Shown one piece after another: positions 48,970 through 61,018 of a stretch of DNA of 64,000 nucleotides. Origin of the DNA: Holacanthus passer (Eukaryota > Chordata > Actinopteri > Pomacanthidae); contig JAFREQ010000221.1 in NCBI GenBank assembly GCA_025331565.1, positions 1 to 64,000 of the forward strand, given 5' to 3'. The position numbers were made by a program, and so were the translations under genes. The number at the start of each line of letters is the position of its first letter. Positions within the stretch are counted from its first letter, which is position 1. The notes under the pieces were generated by a model. It did no database searches and was not told the DNA's origin. It saw only the letters and a program-made list of their open reading frames with translations.

Positions 48970-51900
48970 GAAACAACTGACTTCAATCATTACAGTAGTT
49001 AATAACTGACAAACAAACAAACAAAATACTTTATCTTCTATCTTGTTCTAGGTTCTTTTATTATTCTTCACTGGTACTACCTGGTCAAAATGCTGTCATG
49101 GCTAAGTAAAATAAAATAAATAGGAAGGAAGTAACAGTGTGCAGGTATGTTGTCGTCTCTTTGTGCAGATTATTGTTACAAAGCACCTGCAAAACTGGAC
49201 TGATGTGCACGTGATTGTTAGTCAGTGACTAAACAATAAAACCTGTCCGGCAAAGAAAACATGTTGATGAGAACATTTTAAACTGACACGTTTTTTGTTT
49301 GTTTGTTTGTTTGTTTGTTTTTACAGAGAATATTCTCTTAATTTAAGAGACAAGAGAGTAGGGAAGAGAGAAGTGAAGACACTACAAAAAAATCCACTAA
49401 ATGAAGATTTTGAGCAACAGATCATGTTGTCACTCATGAAGATTTATGTGACAGTGTTGTAACATCTTGGCTGATAGCTGTCACGTCCTCATCCGTCACG
49501 TCAAAGCGTCAGAAACCCCCGGCGACACTGCTAATCTGTCTCATTGAAAGCTGCCTGAATCATACAGGTGAGTTATTACAAACACGTGACATCTGCACTG
49601 CGAGGTCATGTCTGACCTCCACAAAGGCTCTTAGGCTTCAAATAACATCAGTTTCCCCCTTTCTTTATTATTTCATCATTTGACTTCATTCATGTGAGAG
49701 AGTTTCCTTTAACCAGTGTAATCTCTCTGGTTTTGCATCACTTTGAAGTTCAGTTTTACTGGACCTCTGCTGTAACACCAAACATACAGTCGGTTCACCT
49801 TTCACAGAGTTGCATCTGACTAATGAATCCAGAAAACACTTTAATAACCTCCAAAATCCAAAGTGAGATTAAGTAAAAGCTGTAGCATCAGAAAGTTTCC
49901 TGAGCCTGTTACGATGTATAAAAGCATCTTTCACTTCTCTTTCATTCTTTTCTGTTTTGCTGTCTTTCGTCCAGCCATTATGTTGCTACCAATTTTATAG
50001 AAACAGATCATGGAGATTAGAGTTGATTGAAAAATATATAAAAAGTTAGGGGAACTAGTGGTGTGAAAATGTGTTACTTTAAACAGCTAAAATTGTGCAG
50101 CAGTTGGACGAACAGAGGGCCGGAGGCAGAGAAGTGGAACTGAGTGGAATGAAATGAGTTGATGTATTAGAGAGGAAGGTGAGTCTGTGAGTCTTTTACT
50201 GATGTTTGCACACACTGTATGTGCTGTATGATTGTGTATCTACCAATTCTCTGGAAGGAGGCAGTCAATGAAGCAATGCATGTGTGGATTTGCATGTTTG
50301 CCGTGTGCAGGTCCGCATGCGTTTGGAAAAACAGTCCACTGACTTTTGTCCGCTCCGTGCCCCAGGGGCCTCTATCGATCTGAGACAACAGACATGAAAG
50401 ACATGGGGAGCGAGGGAGAGGGGCAAGACAGGTGGAAGGAGAGAGACAGGAAGCAGAAGAAGAAAAGAAGGTAATTTCCAGCCATAAACTAGTTTCTCAT
50501 ATCTGACCTGCAGCTGATCGATAGCTTCTCCTGTGAGAAACACACTGACTGTCTGGCTGGCTTCTTTCTATCACTTCCTCCTGGGCACTTTGGAGGCATA
50601 TTCCCCCAAAACAAATTACATGTGCTATAGCTGATTATAGCTGAGACATGAGGTTTTGGCTGTAAAAAAAATACAATTCATAGTCTGCCTGAAGCCACCC
50701 TGAGAATTCAGATATTAGCCTCAGCTTATTAACTGGACAGGTCTGACTTGCCCTGAGCTATAAGCTAGCAGCAAAGATGGAAATGTCGCTCACTCAGTCA
50801 ATTTTACGAGCAAATCTTAATGCATTTTTGTGAATTAATCATTTTTTCCTTTGGCACATGTCTACAAAAAAATATCAGAATTGGCAGATTCTTGCTCCCT
50901 GGAGGACAAACCCCTTCACACTTTACTAACTTTCCCCTTGCACCACTGTCATGCCAACATGTCTCAACACTTTTCACAACATATTTCATCACTAGGAAGA
51001 TAAATTGTTGATTTGAGTATATTCATGCTCCCAAGAGGTTAGAGCAAGATAGACCTGTCTTATTGTAAAGCCTCCATTTAGAACAGCAAAATCAACAGTA
51101 CGTTCATTTCCTACAACATGGTGCCATGAACCTTGCAGCCTATAGGGACTGCTAGCATGAGCTTCAGACTTGTTTAGGTGGGTTTTGTGTGAGATGTGTT
51201 TAAGTTAACAAAATAACTGTAACTGTGTACAACCTCTGTATTTATATGTATTAGATCTTTGTTGATGCAATAATCCCCTGTACATGTTCTAACTAAAGGT
51301 GTCTCCCATTAAATAATTGCATTAAACATGAATGAATCTAGATTAATTTATCAGTGCAGTTCTGTATTAGATGTATCCTCTAGTAACAGTGTCTTTTTCT
51401 CTCCCCATGTGTTGTAGAGAACAATACCTAGAAGCTGATAAGACGCCAACACAGCACCTCAAGCTATGTTTCTCTTTTACTGAATTTGTTCTCTTTTTCT
51501 TTGTCTTCCCTTCCTTCCCGGTAACAGATGGGGATTTTACATTCTTCTGTCAGTAGGGCAGAGGGTAAGATTCACATCAGGAATTTAAGAAAAAAAGGCA
51601 AGTAAGATCTAACAATAACGTTCCTCTTCTCTATATATCCAGAAGATGACCTATTGATTTGTCAGTGTCTCCAGTCCGAGCATCAAAGTGTTTGTTTGTA
51701 TCTGTGTAATCTAATGTCTTTGTGGGTAATCCCTTTTGCCAAAAGCTTCTCTCTGTGTGTGTTTGTATATAAGTGTGTGGAAAATGTATTTCTCAGAGTG
51801 CGATAAGAGACTGTGGACGATCCAGCTCAGTGCCAGAGGTAAAGTTTATCACTGCCTCTGAAGCTGAGTAACACACGGAGAGATTCACAGTAACGTAACA

Positions 51901-53179
51901 TATCCTGACAGAGGTTTGCCTCTCATCTCTCATTGGTGTCTTTAAGTCTCAAAACATTGTTAACACTGTTGAGTGAGTGTTTATTCTGGGATCTTTTACC
52001 TTGAATCACCAGGTTATAATATATGTGCCATGATAATGTTTTTTTTATGGTTTTCCAGCATTGTGACTTATTAGTTTCCACATTAAATTCAGCTCTGCCA
52101 TAGTCCTCTCCACTGCCCTAAGAAAGACCTTCATTCAATGTCATTTCATACTTTTTTAAGTGTTTTTTTTTAACCTGCTTTACTGCTGTTTCTTCACCAG
52201 TGCATAAATGTTTCCAGCTGTTCTGGCTGAAATCATCCATACAGGGTCAGACTTTGAAGTGGTGCTCAAATTCAGAGAAAGCAAATGAAGGCCATATGCA
52301 AAGTTATAGATCATAATAAGTAGAAATACAAAATGCAATATGTTGACCCACTTGATCGTGTTACTGGTTGATGATGCTAAAACAACAAAACATAATTAAT
52401 CCCTCTTTTTATTTTATTCTCATTCTTATTCAGAATAATTACTTAGACCGCTGGTATGCCAGATGGCTAAACCAGGCCTGGAGTCCTGCCACAACAGTTT
52501 AGGTCATGGAAGTGAAAGAGAGATATTTGTTCTGCACTCACAACAAAGTCCGAAGAGAGGTGAGTCAGGAGAGGAGAAATTGGATTATGGAGACAGCGAG
52601 TATCAAAAGTAACAAGAGATGTATCTCAACACTTTAAAGCTATAGAGGGAGTGAAGAGAGAAATGAGAAAAGAAGCTCCTGGAGTGCCAAAGGAAGAAAT
52701 AAAAGAAGAGCAAGAGAGCTCAAGAGATGCAGTGTACTGATCTAAGAGAAAGTGGGATAGGTAGAGTTGGGATAAGTGGCCTCTATTGACTAGCAGGAGA
52801 TTGACAGTTGCAGGAGAGAGGAATGGAGAGTGGACCGGCAATATAGAGAGAAATGAATAAGTCCTGAGAGGCAGCAGTGGAGCAACAAAAGCAGAGAGTG
52901 ACATAGAGAGGGGTCGGTTATGGAAGGAAGAAACACTGGATGTAGGGATGAAAGAGACTAGTCGGATAAATGAAGAAAGGGCTGGAGTTTCCTGAGGTTT
53001 TTGTTTGGGAATAGGGGAACATGCTACAGATCCACTTGCGCCTCAGGAAGGATGATATTTAGGAGGTGAACGCAGATCATGTTTAGCTGTTGGGATCCTG
53101 ATCCTTTATTCTATGCGCCAGACCTGCGGAAAGGAAGAACATTTTGAAAAGTTATCTGGCTGTGTTTGCCAAAAGGGTG

Positions 53180-53180
<1 letters not shown>
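48970..53180. other. Non-coding stretch, one weak transcript-like block
   Basis: A (GTTT)n run at 49291-49322 abuts TTTTTACAG, and a GTGAGT follows at 49569 (see findings). Purine-rich 52560-52940. No gene supported. Confidence 0.4.
49291..49322. repeat. (GTTT)n repeat
   Basis: About seven GTTT units, preceded by a T run. Confidence 0.95.
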
Positions 53181-53182
<2 letters not shown>

Positions 53183-53210
<28 letters not shown>

Positions 53211-53211
53211 C
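53183..53211. repeat. (CA)14 microsatellite
   Basis: Uninterrupted CA units. Confidence 0.97.
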
Positions 53212-53214
53212 AGC

Positions 53215-54000
53215 TTGTGATTTAAGTAGAAATGTCAGCTTGGATATCCAGCCAGATAATGTTGTTATTTGTCTTCTCCTCACTTCCAATAATTTACCTG
53301 GACTCCATCATTTTACAACGGCTGAAATGACGTGACATTCTCAAACTATAACCATGAAATACAGCTGGTTCATTCCATTGTGTATGTGGTGGTAACCCTC
53401 CGTGTGCGTGAGAGAGAGAGAGCGACTTCAGAGATGTAATCTGCTTTTGCTGAAATCCAAAAACTATAGAAAGAAATAACTCATTACCGATTGCATGTAG
53501 AAAAACAGTGTACTTTCTGGTTTGCCAAAGATGATTGACTTGCGGTTGTCTCAGTAGGAGAATACAGCTGTTGCTTCAAGCTTTGTTGTGACCTTCACAA
53601 GAGAAACACACCACCAGTCACACGCTGCACCGCCTTACAAAGAAAGAAGGATGACATATGTTTCAGGTATTCTGATCTGTTTTTTTATTTTCATTGTAGT
53701 ATCATCACTATACTGCACCAGCTCTCTTTTCAGTTACATTAATGGACAGTACGTGGATGTGTGGAAAGTTACGTTTAATCCTCAGGATGACAGAGGCTAA
53801 TTCCTTATTTTGTTCTTTTCACCCAGGCGTAGGATTCTTTTTAATCCATCACAACACAGGCACAAAATCTCTCTCCTCTCTCTGTTCTATTTGTCTTCCT
53901 ACATCGTGGGGCTCCTCTATTTTCTTCCCTCCTTGCTGTTTCCAGCTGTTTACCACCAATTTTCAGCAACACTATGAGTTATATTTACCCTTTTCTCTCC
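53215..54000. other. Non-coding stretch, nothing recognised
   Basis: Short (GA)n at 53409-53421. Otherwise unique sequence leading to the first exon-like block. Confidence 0.4.
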
Positions 54001-54004
54001 TCAG

Positions 54005-54052
54005 TGTGTGTGGTCTGCGGTGACACAGAGCGCACCTGATGGACTGACCTCG
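54005..54052 (+). CDS. Candidate 48-base internal exon, unrecognised protein
   Basis: A pyrimidine-rich tract 'acccttttctctcctcag' ends at 54004 and GTGAGTGG starts at 54053; both fit consensus splice sites well. Only one frame is open, giving CVWSAVTQSAPDGLTS (16 codons, phase 0-0); the other two have stops. Length and signals fit a cassette exon. Its phase does not join directly to the candidate block at 54394. I recognise no family, and a chance splice-site pair is the main alternative. Confidence 0.35.
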
Positions 54053-54393
54053 GTGAGTGGATGTTTTATTAGACAGTCCTTTTCTGGTAAACATGCAAGT
54101 GCAGGTCAACTTGATGGAAATACACGTGGTGCTACCGTTTTCAGAATACTGATGTCCAGGGTTACAGTGTGATTGATGGAAAGAAGGAGAAAAGGAAGAA
54201 TGAGTAGAAACACTAAGCCCATCAGAGCAGGAGTTGAGGGAGTGGGAAAACAAGGGAATGAGAGAAGGAAGGAGGGATGTTTGGTACTCACGAAGAGACT
54301 GATGCAGGTAGGAAGAACACAGAACATGCTGCTGGATGTAAAGAATAAATCATCTAACCTTGTGTTTTCTTTGATCCTGGTTCGCACTGTCAG

Positions 54394-54442
54394 AATTAGA
54401 TGAGTGGGAGTCAGACTCAAGGTCACTGGAAAAGCCACACAG
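54394..54442 (+). CDS. Candidate 49-base exon, unrecognised protein
   Basis: Acceptor 'ttcgcactgtcag' with a moderate pyrimidine tract, donor CACACAG/GTGAGTCA. One frame is open: two bases, then LDEWESDSRSLEKPH, then two bases (start phase 1, end phase 2). The acidic, serine-rich peptide looks protein-like but matches no family that I know. It would splice in phase to 54898-54986. Confidence 0.22.
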
Positions 54443-54897
54443 GTGAGTCAGGATGAGTGACAGCTGCCGTCAATATTTGAACGGATGTCTTTATTATTTA
54501 TGGAGCTATGAAAGCTAAAGGGAATACATGACAGACAAACACAAAAACAAAGGAAACAACAACTCTGTGACATTTTGCTCTTGTTTTGTAACCCTGTTGA
54601 CTTGACAGACTTTTATATGAGAGTGTGTGTGTTTGGCTGTCGTCCTGCCATCTTTACAGTTGTAATCGATTGTTGACCTCTCACAGTCCGTGAATACACA
54701 AGAGCTATAGTCAGAATATAGAAGATCAAATGTGACTTTTACCACATTAAAGGCACAGCAGCTTTTAATTTTGCTCTACTGTGTTTCCATCTTGTCGCTT
54801 CCTTTCAACCTCCTTTTTTCTTCTTGTTCTAGTCTTTCTGCCTTGTTTATGTCCCTGTTGTCCTCCTTTGTGTTTTTTTCTTTCTGTCTCTTTTCAG

Positions 54898-54986
54898 CAG
54901 CATTCATCATTGTTTGAGCGCTGACAAATATGGCAAGGAGACTGACCACGAACCAAGACCCTTTCTACGCAGCCCAGCCTGGAAAG
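54898..54986 (+). CDS. Candidate 89-base exon, unrecognised protein
   Basis: Strong acceptor: 'tttctttctgtctcttttcag' with a CAGCAG tandem, exon from 54898. One frame is open: one base, then 29 codons including LSADKYGKETDHEPRPFLRS and PAWK, then one base. The donor AAAG/GTTTGG is poor, which is the main reason for doubt. Starting phase (2) fits the block at 54394-54442 and ending phase (1) fits the exon at 58976. Confidence 0.25.
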
Positions 54987-54999
54987 GTTTGGCTTTGCC

Positions 55000-57085
55000 T
55001 TTGTTGTTTTTTTGGGTTGTTTTTTTTTTCCGGCTACATTGGCTCCCTTTTGTCTGGCTGTCTTTCAGAGTTAGCACTTTGATCCAGTTGGACTGCTGTG
55101 TGATTGTCTTCTCTCTGGAGACGGCCTGCGGAGCCTCTCTGTTGAATTCTGGGGAACATCACAGTAACAAGTGCATTCTCTGACAGACACAACGCCTACA
55201 CCAAGGAAGTGGGAGTTTACACGGGATATGTGATGATTAACTGCCAAACATGATTATTAAAACTCTTTTGTGTGATTATCTTGCTCTGTTAGTTTTTTAT
55301 GTATTTTGACAAAAAAAGTACCTTATCATTAGTGTTCAGTGACCTTTTCCAGTTTTTTTTTTTTTTTTTTTAAAAAACTTCCAAAAACAAAGAAAACATC
55401 ATTGGCTCAGCCACCTCCTCCACCAATTTTACATAACATAAAGTTTTGTAGTACCAGTAACATTTTGAGGCTTTTGAATGAGTTTGCATCAACATTGCCA
55501 TCGCAAGCAGCAACTGTCTCTCAGATATGAGATGATGAAACCATTTCCCTCCTTTGACTTGTTAAAGCCTCGCCCCAACATCTTGTTTCATGTGGAGACA
55601 CATTAAATCATAAAAAAAATAATGATGTAAAAGCTATTTCACGAGATCTTTAAGGTCAAATTCAGCCCCCAAAAGACTTGACTTAAATTTGCAGTAAGTG
55701 ACATCAAGCAATTTTGAATCTGTAAGTAAAGCGGCCCTTTGTTTTAATGCTGCCTACAATAATTATTATTTGTACCATTATCAGGGGCATGCTATGTCAC
55801 ATCCCCCAAATGTTAGCATCTCTCAAGACTGTCAGTAATACAAAGAAACCTTATCACTGACTTTGACCTTTTCTGAATCTTGGCAAAGCTGCTGCCCTCT
55901 TAAGAAACACACACACAGAAAGAGAAACAGCATAAAATGCTCTTATCTCTGGGCTTTGAATAAGAGGACACATAAAAGCAGCAGAATACTTTGATCAAGA
56001 TTACTTTTTACTCTTTTAAAACCCACTTGCGAGGATTAGCATTTACTAACTTGCTCAGCAGATACACTGATTTCATGCTTAATTCCATTTTTCATTAAAA
56101 CCGGATTTCTCTGGTTAATGTAAGTTCATGTGACCAAAATATCTACTACAGCAGTGTAATAATTGCTTTTCCAAACTTTGACTGCACAAATGTGGTGAAA
56201 ATGTGCATGTGTTAGACTTAAAAAAATTTCCTGTTAGGAAAAATACCATCATAGTGTGTTCTGTAATGTGAAAGATGCGGAGAATAGCCAACAATGAAAA
56301 CAGCAACTGCAGGAACATGTGTAAAAAATGTAGCACAGGTAAAGATAGCTGACGAATGCATGGGCGTAATGGTGAACGAAAATTTGCAACTGAATTTATC
56401 GCCAGCAGAGAAGCTACTGGGAGTGTGTGTGCCTTTTCTCTTTTGCGGTTTATTTTGAAGGGGACAGCTCTCAGTAGGGTGTAATTGCAGAGGGGCCTTG
56501 GGCTGCTGTTACAGCCAACATGTTAATGAGAACAGCATAATGTGAAGAGTTTCTGTTTTTATAAATGTGAATGAACTGTTGTGGCATGTTGAACTTAATG
56601 GTCCACACACACACACACAGGCACACAGACACGCACACACTCTCTTCATGCAAGTGACCCTGATGTGGTTTGCCTCATCTGTCACACTGGGTTGTGTATG
56701 AGTCTGACTTCTTGCCTCGGGAAAACCGGTAGGTGGCTGAGACATGCGGTTGCAACTAAGTATGAAAGCTGGTGTGAGTGGAAAACAGATTGGATGATCT
56801 CTGCTTACCTTAATGGCTCTGTCTTGCATAATTTGTATATTTAAAGATACCTACAGAGCGTATATAACCACGATCTTCAGTTTACATTTTCTACCTTTGA
56901 TGAAAACCTGCGCTGGACTACTAAGTAGGTACGGTTGAAAATTTAATCTGGCTCGCTGACTCTGGCAGCAGTGAGAGATGTTTCGAGAGGTGTCAGCAGG
57001 AGGTAGACACATTAACTTTGTTCTGGGCCACATTTATTCAAGATGATGACTATTTACCCAACCTTGGAATGACAAGATTTCACAC
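55000..57085. other. Non-coding stretch with simple repeats
   Basis: Poly-T of about 19 at 55353-55371 and an imperfect CA array at 56604-56641. Would be intronic if the exons on either side are real. Confidence 0.45.
56604..56641. repeat. Imperfect (CA)n
   Basis: CA units with G interruptions. Confidence 0.93.
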
Positions 57086-57089
57086 CCAG

Positions 57090-57712
57090 CAGAGGAGGAA
57101 GTGCTCAAATCCTTTACTTAATCAAAAGTAGTAAAGCCACAAAATTGGTAAAACTACAAGTAAAAGTCCTGCATTGAAACTTTTGCCTCAATAAAGCAAT
57201 TAAATAAAGTTTTATCAACAAAACATACTTAAAATAATATCAAAAGTAGACATACTCGTGCAGTGTTAAATATCACTGCATTATTATCATGATTAGCAAA
57301 TGTAAGCAGCATTTTCATGTTGTAGCTGGTCAAGATGGAGCTAATTTGAACTACTCAACAACATGCATACTGTCAGTCAACAGAAAGTCAAATAGCAATT
57401 ATTTCAGTAATTGAATAATGACAGTAATGATGAAAACATTTGCTCGTTCCAGCTTTCGAAATTTGAGGATTTTTCCTTTTTTTATAATAGAAACTTTTCT
57501 TTTGCACTGATGATTGGATAAAACAAACGACATTCGCTGTTTTCGGGCATTTCTTCATCGAGAAACTCATGGTAAGATGAACTGATAATACAAACACTTA
57601 GTTGCAGAAGTACAGTCGCGTCAAACAAAGATACTCAGTAAAGTGCAAATACCTCAAAACTGTGCTTGAGTGCAGTACTTGACAAAATGTACTTGGTTAT
57701 TTTCCATCGCTG
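57090..57712 (+). mobile_element. hAT-like non-autonomous element, full length
   Basis: The left end cagaggaggaagtgctc (57090) and the right end ...ttattttccatcgctg (57712) are imperfect inverted repeats of the cagtggtggaa type. Both flanks of the interior carry 'aagt-a-ctt' motifs: 'caagtaaaagtcctgcattg' on the left and 'gtgcagtacttgacaaaatg' on the right. 'tgttgtagctggtcaagatg' marks the usual centre. The element is very common in percomorphs. About 57395-57590 looks like inserted family B-type sequence. No clear 8-base target duplication remains. Non-coding. Confidence 0.7.
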
Positions 57713-58498
57713 TTTGAATTAGTATATAATGTGTATGTGTTCTTCATGTGTCACACAACCTTTCACCACCAGGCTAAAGACCATAGATTTGACACAACAC
57801 CTCTCTGAACAAAATCTTAACAAACATGAAACATTATGAGCCTCACCCAGGTTGTGTTCATTACAGGACTGTTGGATTGTATTACATTATAATGTGGCTA
57901 CATGTGTTCTTTTGTTATGTAGCTCCATGCAGTTAATGCCCGACTGAAAATGTTTCAGCACCATGGACAGAGCTCATCAGTCTGAGGACCTGTTGGCTCA
58001 AGACCTGCATTCATACATAATTCATCTCACTATTGTGCCGACACGGGTAGACTAGAGGATTTTGAAAGTTTTGTCACACCAAAGCATAGAATTTGATAAA
58101 AGGTTTAATAAGGCACCCCGTCTGACAAGATCTACTGCGTGCACTTAGATATTAATGGTGCAGTGCAGTATTGTTATCCTGTAGGTAGAAGTACAGAAGA
58201 GCGGTGGATGAAGGAGGCAGATGGTAAAAACAGCAATAGTTAATTGTGCTTGACTGTAATTAAGGCATGGTTGCTTTTTGCTGGGGACCCCTTTAATTCC
58301 TTCAGTGGCCCAAAATGGTCTCAAGACTGTTGTGAATGCTTAGAATAATGCATGAAAAGCAGCTTGCAAGTATGTATCTGTATGCACCACGGGATCTTCT
58401 TCCCTATACCTCTAACACCCGAAAATAACCGTACAAGCTGAGTCACCATTCCCATGTGGATGCAAGCATCCATCTGCTGTACTGTAAACTGATCACAA

Positions 58499-58515
58499 GA
58501 GAGAGAGAGAGAGAG
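58499..58515. repeat. (GA)8 repeat
   Basis: Uninterrupted GA units. Confidence 0.93.
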
Positions 58516-58842
58516 TGGTGGTAGTGGAAGCACACAGAGAGATAGAGAGCAGATGCATATATACATAGATGCAAAGATTTTATTCAGAATTAGAATAATT
58601 TCATCTTTTATAAACTATCCCATATTTCATATAAAGTACTGACTTGTCAATCATCTAATTTATTCAGTGTCTCTTCACACAGTTTAACAACTGAATACAT
58701 TCAGTTGTTCAACTAAATATACTATATTTTTGAGGCAATTTGTTTTTCTTTCAATGTAGCATGAAGGAGGTAACTATGAATGGAAATACTGGAGGATCGT
58801 TTTGCAGTTGTGTATTTTATTTTAGTTTTTGCAAGATAGATT

Positions 58843-58845
<3 letters not shown>

Positions 58846-58875
<30 letters not shown>
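58846..58875. repeat. (GATA)n microsatellite
   Basis: Seven to eight perfect GATA/TAGA units. Confidence 0.96.
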
Positions 58876-58975
58876 CTGTCTGTGTTTTGCTCAAGAAAAA
58901 GCTTTGGGGTTCTATTATTATTGATTACTTCTATAGGATGGTATCAGTATATGACACTTTCTTTGTTTTTTACAG

Positions 58976-59053
58976 AAAGGGTCATGAAGAGCTGTGTGGC
59001 CCAGCTGGGGGAAACCCAGGGCATTGACCCCATAAACTTTGTAAAGCTTTCAG
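58976..59053 (+). CDS. Likely 78-base internal coding exon, gene not recognised
   Basis: Acceptor 'ctttgttttttacag' ends at 58975 and donor TCAG/GTAAGAGA starts at 59054; both are close to consensus. The frame is fully open: AA, then 25 codons RVMKSCVAQLGETQGIDPIN + FVKLS, then G, so 26 codons in phase 1-1. The codons are GC-rich (GTG GCC CAG CTG GGG) compared with the AT-rich flanks, as expected for an exon. The peptide looks like a short helix followed by a loop. I cannot name the protein. The 78-base length is a multiple of three, so skipping would keep the frame. Confidence 0.6.
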
Positions 59054-60313
59054 GTAAGAGAGAGTCTTATTACGGCTGCCTGCTGTGCTGTTAGCAGCAG
59101 AGTGAGATGGGTCAATCTGTCACAGCTCATGCATGAGCCTAAAAATAGGTAGCACGTCCCCACCCGGAGCAGCTGGTGCTGCTCTCGGCTGAGCTTTTTT
59201 TTTTTTGTGCAATGTAATTATAAATGTTCCTCTGTGAGAGAAGGGAGTTTTTGCTCATTTTGGAAAGGAGATACTCCAGAAATGTGTGCTGCAGTTGTGA
59301 TTACGCTGCAGTCTCTGTCTTTGAATGTGCACTTCTGAGAAACCAGATTTGGACCAAATGGACCGCAGTCTCCTCTCCTGCTTTTTCAGCATCTTTTGTC
59401 AGCTTCTCTGTGTGGAAATAGTAACAGAAAGCTTGTTGTTGCTGAAAAAGTACAACTGATTTGATCCTCTCGAGGAGGAGAAGCTCTTTTGTTGTTGTTT
59501 CTTTCTACGTGTCCTCTGCTGCTTGTCCTGTTACCTTCTCTTATCTCTCTGTGCCTCCTTGTGCTGATAGAAAGGTCTCAAACTTTCCAGTCTGTTAAGT
59601 CATAATGCAGCGATTCGACACTCATGAAAAGAAACAAGATTCTGCACCTGTTTGTGTTTTGAATTTGTGGTTTATATGCGTGGTTTCCTGCTGTTTGAAT
59701 ACGTGTCTGTCTTGGCTGTGTCTCATCTTTTATCGTCTACTTTACAAACGTTTGACTTTGTGTGACTCTCTGATCTCCTGGGATTTTTCTTGTCTAAGAT
59801 TTTTTTTTTCTTCTCTAAAGCACAGCCAGCCCGTTCCTTTGGGCTCTAAAACCGGCCAGTCAGAACACACACACCCCAAAACACACGTATACCTTCTCCC
59901 ACTCATTGCGATCTTCTGTTTACTGGCCACTAAAGTCTACTTGGCTCAGCATTTACTGTATCATTTTTTGTTATCTCTTTCCTGTTTCCCACTCCATTCC
60001 TCCCCCTTTCCTGTAAATCTCAAAGCTCTTCCCTTGCTTGTTTCATACTTCACTAATCACTGATGAATCATACAGCCCTGTTCTTTCTCTCCTGCTTTTT
60101 TCTCCCAATGACTCATTGTCTGTTGTCAGCCTCAGTCCCTCCATTACTTTAATCTTATTCTGTGCCTGCTTTTGTTCTGTTTCCTGTCCTTCCTTCTTTC
60201 TCTTTCACATCTCTGTCAGCCGTGATACTGATGTGATACTTGATTCCAACTGCATGTGTGTTTCTGTGCTGTAACACCTTTTTGAGCCGACCAGTGGAAG
60301 AGCCTCATATCTC

Positions 60314-60314
<1 letters not shown>

Positions 60315-60345
<31 letters not shown>
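60315..60345. repeat. (CA)15 microsatellite
   Basis: Uninterrupted CA units. Confidence 0.97.
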
Positions 60346-60347
<2 letters not shown>

Positions 60348-60459
60348 CAGTTAACCACCCTGAGGTTCCTTGGTTGAAACATTTTCGAGTCAGCCATACG
60401 TAATTAGAAAAATTACCTAGCCTCAGACCTTGATTAGAGCCTTGATTTAATCTCTGCGT

Positions 60460-60517
60460 CTGTGTGTGTGTGTGTGCGTGTGTGTTTGTGCATGTGTGTT
60501 CGCGCATGTGTGTGTGT
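60460..60517. repeat. Imperfect (TG)n
   Basis: TG units with CG and TT interruptions. Confidence 0.93.
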
Positions 60518-61017
60518 TCTATCTAGAACCCCGGAGGAGACGGAAGATCATTTTAAAGCATGTTTAAATGATGCCACAAACCTCCTGGTATTTTTTCGTA
60601 TTTCCAAGTGTAGACTTAAATGTGTGTGAGAGTTTAAAGTACACTCAGCACAGCCCCTGTAGATTGGAGCGACTGTAGAATCACTCACTTGTTCATACTT
60701 TAATCAGTTGCCTTAATTAGTCATTTTCCAATGAGCTAAAAACTATAACAAAAAATCTCCACAAAGAGTAAATCTCTGATGTAATTAACATTTTGCAAAA
60801 TTGTTTTCTTACAGCTAATCAGACTTGTTCTTTTTACTTGTAAAGCAGTTACCTCTGGACATTATGGCTTTTAATAATAACAGTAATGAAAAAGAGCACT
60901 ATTTAAAAATGAGTAATAAAGCCAAAGAACTGGTGTTGGTCACAGTATCAGTATTAAAAGCTTTGAACAAACCTCCCCATTGGATATTGTGAATTATTGT
61001 TATATTGTTAATTATTG

Positions 61018-61018
<1 letters not shown>

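Larger units (their letters stand above)
57715..58970. other. Non-coding stretch with simple repeats
   Basis: (GA)n at 58499-58515 and a GATA array at 58846. Would be the intron upstream of the 58976 exon. Confidence 0.5.
59060..61010. other. Non-coding stretch, probably intronic
   Basis: The T-rich 152-aa ORF at 59605-60063 is low-complexity and rejected. CA and TG arrays lie at 60315 and 60460. No further exon seen. Confidence 0.45.

Noticed and set aside
51416..51470. Exon starting after 'gtgttgtag'
   Set aside because: Acceptor-like, but no donor follows within the open part.
52434..52560. Exon between 'ttattcag' and GTGAGTCA
   Set aside because: All three frames contain a stop before the donor.
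59605..60063. 152-codon ORF on the + strand
   Set aside because: Driven by a T/C-rich stretch (Leu/Ser/Phe/Cys); no motif. It lies downstream of the donor at 59054 and would be intronic.
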